Positions 1 to 7,281 of a DNA stretch of 36,059 bases are shown piece by piece; the first letter of the stretch is position 1, and the number at the start of each line of letters is the position of its first letter. The position numbers and the translations under genes were made by a program. This DNA comes from JAJYZP01 sp049964535. GTDB taxonomy: Bacteria > Actinomycetota > Acidimicrobiia > Acidimicrobiales > Acidimicrobiaceae. The notes under the pieces are model-generated. The model saw only the letters and a program-made list of their open reading frames with translations. It had not been told where the DNA came from and made no database searches. The stretch spans positions 1 through 36,059 of the forward strand of contig JBMFXG010000005.1 in the NCBI GenBank assembly GCA_049964535.1, given 5' to 3'.

Positions 1-757
1 CGAGAACGCCGGCAAATACGATAGCGACAAGCACGAGTCCTGTAAAACGTAGACTTGTCCAACCCCATGTCGGTGCTTCGATGATCGCTGAGACCAAGGC
101 GAGTAGCGATCCCAAAGTAAGGACCGACCCTACGAAGTCAAATCCTCCGACACGAGTGGGCGTGTTGGAAGGAAGAAAAATGAGAGCTGCGACGAGCACA
201 GCGAGGGCGACTGCCCCGCTTGCTAGGAAGATCGACCCCCACCAGAAGTGGTCGAGCAGGACCCCGCCTACTAGTGGACCGGCAGCCACGCCGACTCCAG
301 CGCTTGCAGTCCATCCGGCAATGGCCGTTTCCCGCTGCGTTCCCGAGTGGAAGATATCAACGAGCATCGATAGCGAGGACGGGATAGCAAATGCTGCACC
401 TACGCCCATCACGGCGCGTCCGGCGATAACTACCCCAACTGTGGATGCCACGGTAGCAATGAGCGACCCAAAGAAAAAGAGTACGAGCGCAAAAATAAGC
501 GTGGGCCGTCGGCCGCGACGATCTGCCGTGTAGCCGCCAATGATGATCATTGCGGCAAAGGTGGTGGTGTATGCGTCAGTTATCCACTGCAGCGCAGAAG
601 TTGATGCTGATAGTGCTCGAGCGAGCGATGGAATTGCTACGACAACGATCGTGTTATCGAGGGCAATGAGAAAGAAGGTCAAGCATAGAACGAGCAGAGG
701 CCCGAACCTAAGATGATCCGACCGGTCGCTCGCTAACCTTTGCGGTGGAGTAGGCAC
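1..757 (-). CDS. DHA2-family MFS drug exporter, C-terminus beyond window
   Basis: This is an inner-membrane proton-driven multidrug exporter of the major facilitator superfamily (EmrB/QacA, 14-TM DHA2 type). The 252 visible residues show LDNTIV (about 33-38) in the first membrane segment, WITDAY (58-63) in the second, the motif-A loop GGYTADRRGRRPT (74-86), and a glycine-rich antiporter motif C (GWTASAGVGVAAGP) in TM5. These assign the DHA2 class well. The start is taken as GTG at 757 because an in-frame stop lies just upstream and no other start precedes the first membrane segment. A purine-rich GTAAAGAG abuts the start, which is closer than an ideal ribosome-binding site. The gene runs off the left edge, so the second half is unseen. 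The substrate cannot be predicted. Confidence 0.9.
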   Translation of the reverse strand, partial: MPTPPQRLASDRSDHLRFGPLLVLCLTFFLIALDNTIVVVAIPSLARALSASTSALQWITDAYTTTFAAMIIIGGYTADRRGRRPTLIFALVLFFFGSLIATVASTVGVVIAGRAVMGVGAAFAIPSSLSMLVDIFHSGTQRETAIAGWTASAGVGVAAGPLVGGVLLDHFWWGSIFLASGAVALAVLVAALIFLPSNTPTRVGGFDFVGSVLTLGSLLALVSAIIEAPTWGWTSLRFTGLVLVAIVFAGVL

Positions 758-871
758 CTCTTTACAATAACTCCAACCAGGTGACTATGTGAAGATTCTC
801 TTCGTGTTTGGTAGCGTCTTGAGAGATGGAGCACGGGTTCGTGCGGTAAGAGATCTTTAGGGTTTTCGGAA

Positions 872-888
872 GGGCGTCAGAGACGCCC
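872..888 (-). terminator. Candidate stem-loop terminator after bS22 gene
   Basis: A perfect 7-bp stem (GGGCGTC / GACGCCC) with a 3-nt AGA loop lies 7 nt past the stop codon of the bS22 gene. Read leftward it is followed by a mixed tract without a clear U-run, so it is a plausible but imperfect intrinsic terminator. It could also insulate the MFS gene from readthrough. Confidence 0.5.
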
Positions 889-895
889 CTACGAA

Positions 896-994
896 CTATT
901 TACCTGCCCGGCGTTGCCAACGCGTCTTTTTCAGCATCTTCTTGTGCTTCTTCTTTCGCATTCGCTTTCGCCGCTTTTTAATTAGAGAACCCAT
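896..994 (-). CDS. Small ribosomal subunit protein bS22 (AURKAIP1/COX24-domain peptide)
   Basis: This 32-residue peptide begins MGSLIKKRRKRMRKKKHKK and ends QRRAGK. About half its residues are Lys or Arg. The sequence matches the tiny actinobacterial protein usually annotated as AURKAIP1/COX24 domain-containing and later seen as bS22 in mycobacterial 30S structures, where it binds 16S rRNA near the decoding site. The reading frame was found directly in the sequence because it is below usual ORF cut-offs. The ATG at 994 is the only sensible start; no strong Shine-Dalgarno precedes it. A stem-loop follows the stop. Its nearness to a tRNA gene fits a translation-related locus. The identification is strong because the composition and the KKRRKRMRKKKHKK core are distinctive. 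Confidence 0.92.
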   Translation of the reverse strand: MGSLIKKRRKRMRKKKHKKMLKKTRWQRRAGK

Positions 995-1119
995 GGTCTG
1001 TAGAACCTAGTGGGCCGAAGGGTTGTTTCCGTCTTCTCGGCATGTAACTTCTCTTGAGTCTTGGGGTCCTTGATAAGCTGACGGGATTCCTAACCTGGTA
1101 GGTTGTAGGAGCCGTGCAG

Positions 1120-1195
1120 TGGCGGATAGTTCAATCGGCAGAACGCCTGACTTTGGATCAGGAGGTTCCAGGTTCGAGCCCTGGTCCGCCAGCCA
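1120..1195 (+). tRNA. tRNA-Gln (anticodon UUG)
   Basis: A full cloverleaf is visible. The acceptor stem is TGGCGGA/TCCGCCA, the anticodon arm CCTGA-CTTTGGA-TCAGG carries anticodon TTG at 1153-1155, and the T arm is CCAGG-TTCGAGC-CCTGG. Discriminator G1192 is followed by an encoded CCA (1193-1195). The 3' half from 1147 to 1194 recurs imperfectly at 4003-4050, which suggests integration at this gene. A weak hairpin (CCCTG/CAGGG, 1202-1217) follows but has no U-run, so termination is uncertain. Confidence 0.97.
1147..1194 (+). repeat. Putative attL-like repeat: 3' part of tRNA-Gln
   Basis: These 48 nt run from the anticodon arm to CC of the CCA end and match 4003-4050 at 42 of 48 positions by eye. 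The arrangement is typical of tRNA genes used as attachment sites by integrative elements, where the intact copy stays in the tRNA and the far end carries only the 3' fragment. Confidence 0.6.
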
Positions 1196-2581
1196 GAAAC
1201 CCCCTGGTCAGACAGGGTTCGGTGTACTTGTGTTGAGCGTGAAGGTTGCCTAGAACACATTTTCGGCACATATGAGCATCTCGTTTGCGCAAAGCCGTGC
1301 GCATCTACAAATAATTATGCAGGATACCGTTGTCGAGTGATGGCGGGATCGACTTGTGTTACCTATGCGGCCCCAGAGCGGCGAGGGAAAATATTGCTAT
1401 CTTTCGCTGGTGGCGAATAAGCGCAAATAGATCGGGGATCTCCCTCGGATCTTTAGGATACGCGTGAGCGTAGGTGTTGAGGAGTTGTGGGCGGGTGGCC
1501 GGGTAATGCAGCTGCCTTGACTTGCGCAACATCAACGGGAGCGCCATCATCGACGTAGCGATGTGACGAAGGGCGTAGGTTGTCGTCTCTGTCGGGAGGT
1601 CAAAACGAATCATCGAACTTCGGGCACTTCCGCTGGAAGTTTGCGAGACGAATCTCTCCGCCCTTTGTGCCGCAGAACGTTCGATCTTCTGAGCGAAGTC
1701 CGCTGGACTCCATCTGGTCTTGGGAGACTCTTTATCGAATCCCGGTCAAGGAGAGTGCCCGAGCTCTACTTCTTTTCGTTGGGGACTCACTACGTGTCCT
1801 TCTGACCTCCGATAGGGACTTATCGATTCGTCGCTGGCTAAGTACATCGAGCCCTGCGATACACACGGCGATTGCTTCACCGGAGCGAGGCTGTATCAGG
1901 CGAGGAGGCCGAACAGGTTTCGATCGTGGTCAGTGTCCGAGTGTCGGGTCAATTCAAGAAGATGCGTGCGCGCTCCCTGGTGTCACGATCTCATCCGTCC
2001 AGCGACGGAGCGAAGCCGCATAATTCGGTGGACGTCATGGCTCTATTTCGCTGTGAAGAGAGCCTGCATGAACAAGGGGGTGGAGGCTCGTGAGGGTTTT
2101 GGTGGTGTTTGAGGTTGGACACAAAGAGTGCGAAGGACTTGAAAGCATGGAAGGTTGATGTCAGTCTCAAGGACTCTATCAAACCCCTGCGCACCATAGG
2201 AGAGCTGCGGCGCTCGTCGGAAGGCTCGACCCAGTTGTTGTGAGCCGATCGGGACGGCGTGTCAGTTTCATCGGCAAGGGAGATTGATCGTCTGTTTGAG
2301 GGAGTAAGCAGCGGCCTTACTCCCAAGGCTCAGCGGTAGTAACTTACCCTAAAGGAACACCCTTAGTTGCCTGGTAGGACGGGCTGGATGGTCTCCTTTC
2401 TTACTGGTGAGAGCGACATTAGACATAAAGTTGAGCGCTCACGCCTTGCCCCTTGCGATCTCGGAGACGATAGCTCTCTACTTTGACATTGATGACGATC
2501 TCGGACATGCGTGTGGAGTTGCCATCGATGTGCTCTTTGCGGCTCGATCAACCCCCGAGCCGACCGTGAGAGAATCGCCCC
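1196..2581. other. 1.4 kb with no convincing gene inside tRNA-flanked island
   Basis: Several open frames of 60-150 codons lie here on both strands, but they overlap one another, have odd compositions and show no recognisable motif. One stretch around 2115-2240 has a protein-like frame that ends in a stop and continues in the same frame to about 2336, which might be a decayed gene. A 71-codon frame from 2407 is also unassigned. I see no transposase, integrase or toxin-antitoxin pair. The segment reads as degraded accessory DNA next to the integration-like junction. Confidence 0.4.
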
Positions 2582-3487
2582 TCACCTTCCCTCCGAATCG
2601 ATCTCGGATAATTTACTCCTGAACCCCTCCCTTAGGGCCGTGATCTGCTGGCTATTGAGGCGTTGGCCCCAAGTGAGTTCGTGGTACTCGAAGGTATAGC
2701 GAAGCAGTCGGTAGTGTACGTGGTCCGGTATCTGCGGAAAACTCTCCAGGGTGATCTGAACCTCACCGGGTGATGCGGTCGATTGATATCGGATAGCGAA
2801 ACGTGCACCAGTTTGATGAAGGTCGTCGGGCTGGATTGTGTGGATGCGTTCATAGATGATCAGCGGCTCGTCTTGGGGGATAAGGCGCTCGAGCGGCTCC
2901 CACTTCACGGGAGCCGTCTGTGGTTGAGGGCGTCGTTCGAAGAATGGTGATAGATCCTTGTGTTCGAGATATGAGTAGTCGTCGACCTCCATGGCCAGCT
3001 CGGGAGAGACGCTTGAAGATTGGGAACCGATGCCCCACAAGTAAACCTTTATCCCGAACTCCTGGGCGCTAGTGACTCCTTCGAGGAAGTCACCGTCGCC
3101 TGCGAGAAGGATCGCCGTCTGAATGGAGTGTTGGCGAGCCAGATTGTTGAGATCGAGTAGGAGAAGGGTATCTACGTTCTTTTGGACCCCGTTTGCGGTG
3201 AGGTGGCCGATACGAATCTTCGTCTCTGCGACAGAGGCTACCTTGCGCTGTTCAGGGGTAGGAGTGCGGTCTGGTGCGGCGTCGTACCAGTAGACGCGAA
3301 GTAACTCTCGTCCTGGAGCAAAGACTCCAGCTCGTTCCCGTAGGTACCTGATGAGGTTGCGATATTGAAGTACAACGTCATTACGAGTTAGCCGCTGGTC
3401 ATCAGTGGAGGGAAAGACAGTGTCGATGCCTCCTGCCCAGAGATACCCAGCGTCTACGAAAATTGCGTAGCGGTCCATTTCTCGCAC
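2582..3487 (-). CDS. NYN-domain protein (LabA/DUF88-like PIN-fold nuclease)
   Basis: This 301-residue protein has an N-terminal NYN domain, a PIN-like fold found in predicted metal-dependent RNases such as LabA and YacP-type proteins. The acidic active-site residues are visible: IFVDAGYL (D12), the KNVDTLLLLDL segment (D106, D112) and LLAGDGDF (D131, D133). The C-terminal half, from about residue 190, has no assignable domain and may recognise substrate or partner. The start is GTG at 3487 because AGGA lies 5 nt upstream; an internal ATG three codons later is less well placed. It is the only convincing gene between tRNA-Gln and the tRNA fragment at 4003, so it may be island cargo. NYN nucleases often act in RNA turnover or as toxin-like defence factors, but its role here is unknown. 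Confidence 0.85.
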   Translation of the reverse strand: MREMDRYAIFVDAGYLWAGGIDTVFPSTDDQRLTRNDVVLQYRNLIRYLRERAGVFAPGRELLRVYWYDAAPDRTPTPEQRKVASVAETKIRIGHLTANGVQKNVDTLLLLDLNNLARQHSIQTAILLAGDGDFLEGVTSAQEFGIKVYLWGIGSQSSSVSPELAMEVDDYSYLEHKDLSPFFERRPQPQTAPVKWEPLERLIPQDEPLIIYERIHTIQPDDLHQTGARFAIRYQSTASPGEVQITLESFPQIPDHVHYRLLRYTFEYHELTWGQRLNSQQITALREGFRSKLSEIDSEGR

Positions 3488-4002
3488 CCCATTCCTGTTT
3501 TGTTCCCCGACGAATTGTTAAAAAGTAGATTGCACTTGTGACACATCAGAGTCCTAGATAGCGGCACGAGTGTCTTTGGAGAAGACCTGCTGCTGGCTGG
3601 GTGTCCCACCGTACTACACCAGACCAGTTCGACCGCGGCTTACGTGCCAAGAGCGCCGGCGGACTGCACGGTGGGGTGTACGACGTGCGCGCGCGTACCA
3701 GGCAGGAGACCGACGGGATGTCGTCTGCGGAGTACGACAAGTTCGGGCTGCGCGGGAAGGGACTGGACGCTGGTGCGCATCGCTGGAGGGTCGTAGTTTG
3801 TGCTCAGCATCTCTCCGGAAACTTGGCTCACGTGTTCGTCACCGTGATTGCATAACTTTTTCTGACTGTTCACGGATGTGAAAACATTTTGGACACATGC
3901 CGTCTGCATGTCTCTTCTACTCACTACCATTCGAAAAATGCCTGTGAATAGGGAACAGGCGAAGATTGTTTGAATAAGCAGGAAGAGAATTAGGTGCATT
4001 TT
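3488..4002. other. Gene-poor right part of the tRNA-flanked island
   Basis: No motif-bearing gene is visible. An 84-codon GTG-started frame at 3601-3855 on the plus strand lies in a locally GC-rich patch and could encode a small hypothetical protein, but nothing supports it beyond being open. The last 150 nt are AT-rich compared with the rest of the window, as is common next to integration junctions. Confidence 0.35.
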
Positions 4003-4050
4003 CTGACTTTAGATTAGCGGGTTCTAGGTTCGAGCTCTGGTCCGCCAGCC
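4003..4050 (+). repeat. Putative attR-like remnant of tRNA-Gln 3' half
   Basis: The 48 nt match 1147-1194 of tRNA-Gln at 42 positions, including the uninterrupted run CTCTGG/CCCTGG to TCCGCCAGCC. No 5' half, D arm or acceptor 5' strand precedes it, so it is not a functional tRNA. The six substitutions show the copy has drifted. It marks the likely right end of an old integration, or a remnant of tandem tRNA duplication. Confidence 0.65.
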
Positions 4051-4283
4051 GGAGCACTGAATTCCGGGCTCACCTGTCGGCCGGAGCGGTGTGGAAACCA
4101 GCTTCTTTTCGGTATGGATCTGTTAACTTGAAGTCGCTTCCGGATAGCGTGGGCGGGCCTGAGGCTATCGTTGATGGCTCGTCGGAATATGGTTGAAGCT
4201 CCATTGCAGTCTCGTGAGGTGTGCGTTAGGGAATTAACTACCAAACGACAGCACAAGTGCTGGATTCGCTGCAGATGGTCCGA

Positions 4284-4289
4284 TAGCGT
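4284..4289 (+). promoter_or_regulatory. -10 box (TAGCGT) for leaderless kynureninase mRNA
   Basis: TAGCGT fits TANNNT and sits 6 nt before the ATG at 4296. No Shine-Dalgarno lies before that ATG. The same spacing occurs before marR and valS in this window, and cysS is similar at 7 nt. This supports a leaderless transcript beginning at or next to the A of ATG. Confidence 0.5.
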
Positions 4290-4295
4290 TAGGGC

Positions 4296-5543
4296 ATGAA
4301 GGATAGCAAGCAGCAATGGGATCGCGAGCGATGTTGGGATGAAGATCAACGTGATCCTCTCGCAGAGTTTCGTGACTACTTCTACTTTGACGACACCGAT
4401 CGTATCTACCTCGATGGTAACTCACTCGGACGGCTTCCAAAACGTACACCGGAGCTCTTGGGTGACATGGTTCGCAGTGAGTGGGGCAGCGGGCTCGTTC
4501 AATCATGGAACGATTGGATGGATCTACCACGGTCCGTTGGCGATCGTCTGGCGCAGAGTTTCCTCGGTGCCTCGCCTGGCGAGGTCATCATCTCGGACTC
4601 GACTTCGGTAAACTTTTACAAGTTGGCTTGTGCGGCACTGGATGCGCGACCAGGTCGCAAGGTGATCATTACCGACAGCGAAAACTTTCCAACCGACCGA
4701 TATATTTTGGCAGGGATTGCCCAGCAGCGTGGTCTCGAGCTGCGGACGATAGCCAGTGATGTCGACGGAGCGGTAGAGGTTGGTCAGCTGGCAACAGCGC
4801 TGAGTGAAGAGGTTGCGCTCGTCACCTTCTCTCACGTTGCCTATCGTTCTGGAGCGATAGCGGACATGAAGGAGATCACTCGTCAAGCGCATCGCTGCGG
4901 CGCTCTAACCCTTTGGGATCTCTCTCACTCTGTTGGATCGGTACCGATCGAACTAGGCGAAGACGATTGTGATCTTGCGGTCGGGTGCACGTACAAGTAC
5001 CTTAACGGTGGTCCGGGCTCGCCCGCTTTCTTGTATGTGCGTGCCTCGCTGCAAGAGGAGCTTCAGCAGCCTATCTGGGGATGGTTCTCGCAGGACGACC
5101 AATTTGAGATGGGAGTGCACTATGTGCCTAAGGGTGGCATCGAGCGTTTCCAGGTCGGAACGCCGCCAATCATCCAGTTGCAGTCGCTTGCTCTCAGCCT
5201 TGCGATTCTCGAGAATGCAGGTATCGAACGTCTGAGAGCAAAGGGAATGCTCATCACTGAGGCCCTGATCTCAATGGCGGAAGAGCTGCTTCTTCCTCAT
5301 GGCTTTCGACTGGCCTCCCCCGCAAGGGCTGAGATGAGAGGAAGTCATGTCACCTATGCACACGACGATGCGGCGCTCATCAATCGCTATCTCGGGGAGA
5401 GGAGTACAACGATTACCGATTATCGGACGCCCGATAGGATTCGTATTGCTCCTGTTCCGCTATACGTCAAATTTGAGGAGCTCTACCGAGGGATTGAGAC
5501 GATATCGGAGGTGGTTCGGAACCGCCGATACGCCTCACAGTAG
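4296..5543 (+). CDS. kynU: Kynureninase
   Basis: This is a PLP-dependent fold-type I enzyme of 415 residues that cleaves L-kynurenine (or 3-hydroxykynurenine) to anthranilate and L-alanine, a cytoplasmic step of tryptophan degradation. Visible family motifs are YLDGNSLGRLP near residues 38-48, SDSTSVN (100-106) binding the phosphate, WDLSHSVG with D208 contacting the PLP ring, and CTYKYLNGGPG with K234 as the Schiff-base lysine. The C-terminal domain ends with RIAPVPLYVKFEE, also typical. Length matches the family. The ATG at 4296 is preceded by a -10-like box at 6 nt rather than a ribosome-binding site. No tryptophan dioxygenase, formamidase or kynurenine monooxygenase lies in the window, so the gene stands alone just outside the tRNA-flanked island. 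Confidence 0.95.
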   Translation: MKDSKQQWDRERCWDEDQRDPLAEFRDYFYFDDTDRIYLDGNSLGRLPKRTPELLGDMVRSEWGSGLVQSWNDWMDLPRSVGDRLAQSFLGASPGEVIISDSTSVNFYKLACAALDARPGRKVIITDSENFPTDRYILAGIAQQRGLELRTIASDVDGAVEVGQLATALSEEVALVTFSHVAYRSGAIADMKEITRQAHRCGALTLWDLSHSVGSVPIELGEDDCDLAVGCTYKYLNGGPGSPAFLYVRASLQEELQQPIWGWFSQDDQFEMGVHYVPKGGIERFQVGTPPIIQLQSLALSLAILENAGIERLRAKGMLITEALISMAEELLLPHGFRLASPARAEMRGSHVTYAHDDAALINRYLGERSTTITDYRTPDRIRIAPVPLYVKFEELYRGIETISEVVRNRRYASQ

Positions 5544-6429
5544 CTTGCTGCAGCGTGGCGTTAGGAACCACTGGGAGATCGAACGGTGAGATCGGCTCCG
5601 CTGAGATGCAGATGGTGAGCGGCCTAGACTCTTGTGAGCGTGCTGCAGTGCAGCTTGTTGCGAAACTCCCTCGTACTCGTGAAGAGATCACCGCGCTTGA
5701 GCCGAACTCTACGGTTCAGCTCCCACGTTCGAGTGGGGTGAGCTATCGATGGTGCAAGTCGAAGGTGAGTCTGCGTCGTCGGTTCTCGGCTCAACGTCTT
5801 CAGAGGACGACAGAGCGGCGGCGTGGCATCGGAGGGATCAATGGTAGCGCTTCTCTGTGCTCTCGACGATTGGATATCGCAGCTTTGCTGGCGTAGCGAG
5901 AAGGTGCAGAGCCGGAAGCTGGCAGGTGGGCCGTATCGATACGGGCTGGAACGTTGGTGGCTCCGATCGAGCGACAAGCGAGATCGAGTTTGTGTGAAAG
6001 CTCAGGCTTGCGGTTTGACCCAAGTCTGACTCCGCTATGGCGCGCGCAGAAGGGGAGCAGGACTGCTTGCAAGAGTGGACATGGTTGGTGCCTCGTCCTG
6101 CTCATTTGGGGGTATCGGTGCCGTCTGGGATGGGGAGGAAATCTATCCGCTGCGACCTTATCAAGGCTGCTGCTCATACGTCACGCTCTCTGCCACGGTC
6201 TGCTCGGTCACGTCGTGGGGGCGAACCCTCTCAGCGTCAGTATGGGCAGTGCGGGTAGCGGTCGAGCTGTGGCCGGCTCACGGTGGAGAACGACGAACAT
6301 GGAGCGGGCGTCCTCGCTGCTTTCCGCGCTGCGACATCGCATGAGATGAGTCTTTGGTCGGGCCTACCGTGAGGACCCACTCGTGCGAACGGTTGTACAG
6401 AGAGGTCGATAGTGCGCGCGCTCGGGCTC
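5544..6429. other. 0.9 kb intergenic stretch without a supported gene
   Basis: Overlapping frames of up to about 130 codons occur on both strands between kynU and the DUF4232 gene. They are rich in Arg, Ser and Trp in a way typical of noise in moderately GC-rich DNA, and none shows a domain or a convincing start. I see no tRNA, strong hairpin or repeat. Confidence 0.4.
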
Positions 6430-7122
6430 TTAGTACCCGGCGGGAAGGCTCGCCAAGACAGGGGATATAGTTAGGTCACCGCACTGGAGGTTCTGGATAG
6501 TGCCACCATATGGATTGAGCGCAGCGGATATTGTGAGGTACTGATAGTCGTTAGGCGCAGTGACCTCAAGCGATGATGATGACGGACACGAATCACCTGA
6601 ATATCCAGTGGCATCGGCGTAGCCAACGATAAAGTAGGCGGATCCTCCAGGCTGGAGGGCTACCTTCGTGACGGGCTCCGGCGGAACGGATACGGAGCTC
6701 CCTCGAGTCAGGTGAGTCGGGATGCTACTTCCGGAGGAACTCAGCATTTGCAGTCCTGGGTAACCGACAAGGTAACACTCCGTTGCAGCAGTGTTCGTGA
6801 AGGAGAAGGTGAGCGCTACCGACCCAGCTGCAGCGCTTGGATGGCCTTCTGCGAGCTGTAGCTGAGAAGAGATGCAGCGACCTCCAGCTACCGGGACTTT
6901 TCCAGCAGCCGTCGTGGAGGTTGTGGAGGTTGTGGAGGTTGTGGTCGAGGTGGTCGTCGGAGCCGAGCTGTGGGATTTGTGATGCCGGTGAACCGCAACA
7001 TGAGTCTTGGTTTTCCGTGCGGCAGTAGTCGACGTCGAGGCTGCCTGGGAGCCACAAGCAGCGAGTAGCACGGCGAGGATACCAAGACTCCAAAACTTGT
7101 TCATCAATCGCATCGAAGGCAC
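6430..7122 (-). CDS. DUF4232-domain lipoprotein
   Basis: This is a 230-residue exported lipoprotein. A short basic N-terminus and hydrophobic segment (about 10-20) end in the lipobox LLAAC, with C23 as the lipidated cysteine. A low-complexity Thr/Ser linker (about 55-72, repeated TTSTT units) follows, probably a flexible or glycosylated stalk. Residues from about 78 form a DUF4232-like beta domain with CISSQLQL at its start, conserved cysteines (CYLVGYPG, DSCPS, NLQCGDL) and a C-terminal TISPVL strand. DUF4232 proteins are common in actinobacterial cell envelopes and their function is unknown. The GTG start at 7122 is supported by AAGGAG at 7128-7133. It lies downstream of, and co-directional with, the MMPL gene after a 159-nt gap, and the two may be separate units. 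Confidence 0.85.
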   Translation of the reverse strand: MPSMRLMNKFWSLGILAVLLAACGSQAASTSTTAARKTKTHVAVHRHHKSHSSAPTTTSTTTSTTSTTSTTAAGKVPVAGGRCISSQLQLAEGHPSAAAGSVALTFSFTNTAATECYLVGYPGLQMLSSSGSSIPTHLTRGSSVSVPPEPVTKVALQPGGSAYFIVGYADATGYSGDSCPSSSSLEVTAPNDYQYLTISAALNPYGGTIQNLQCGDLTISPVLASLPAGY

Positions 7123-7281
7123 GTTAACTCCTTATGGTTGGGTGTCGATTGGTTTCCGTTGTGGTGTACTCTACCCAGAACCCGAAGGAACTATCCTAAG
7201 CGTGCGATGCCCAATATCTGAGGTCTCGGGTCGAGTTGAATGCTGAGACCGGATGCGGTGAGCTGACTCTTGTCGTCCAGA

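Noticed and set aside
81..533. 150-codon open frame on the plus strand
   Set aside because: It is the mirror of the MFS exporter on the minus strand, which has clear family motifs, and its own translation is Thr/Pro/Ser-rich noise.
4003..4050. Second tRNA-Gln gene
   Set aside because: Only the 3' half matches and the D arm and 5' acceptor strand are missing, so no cloverleaf can form.
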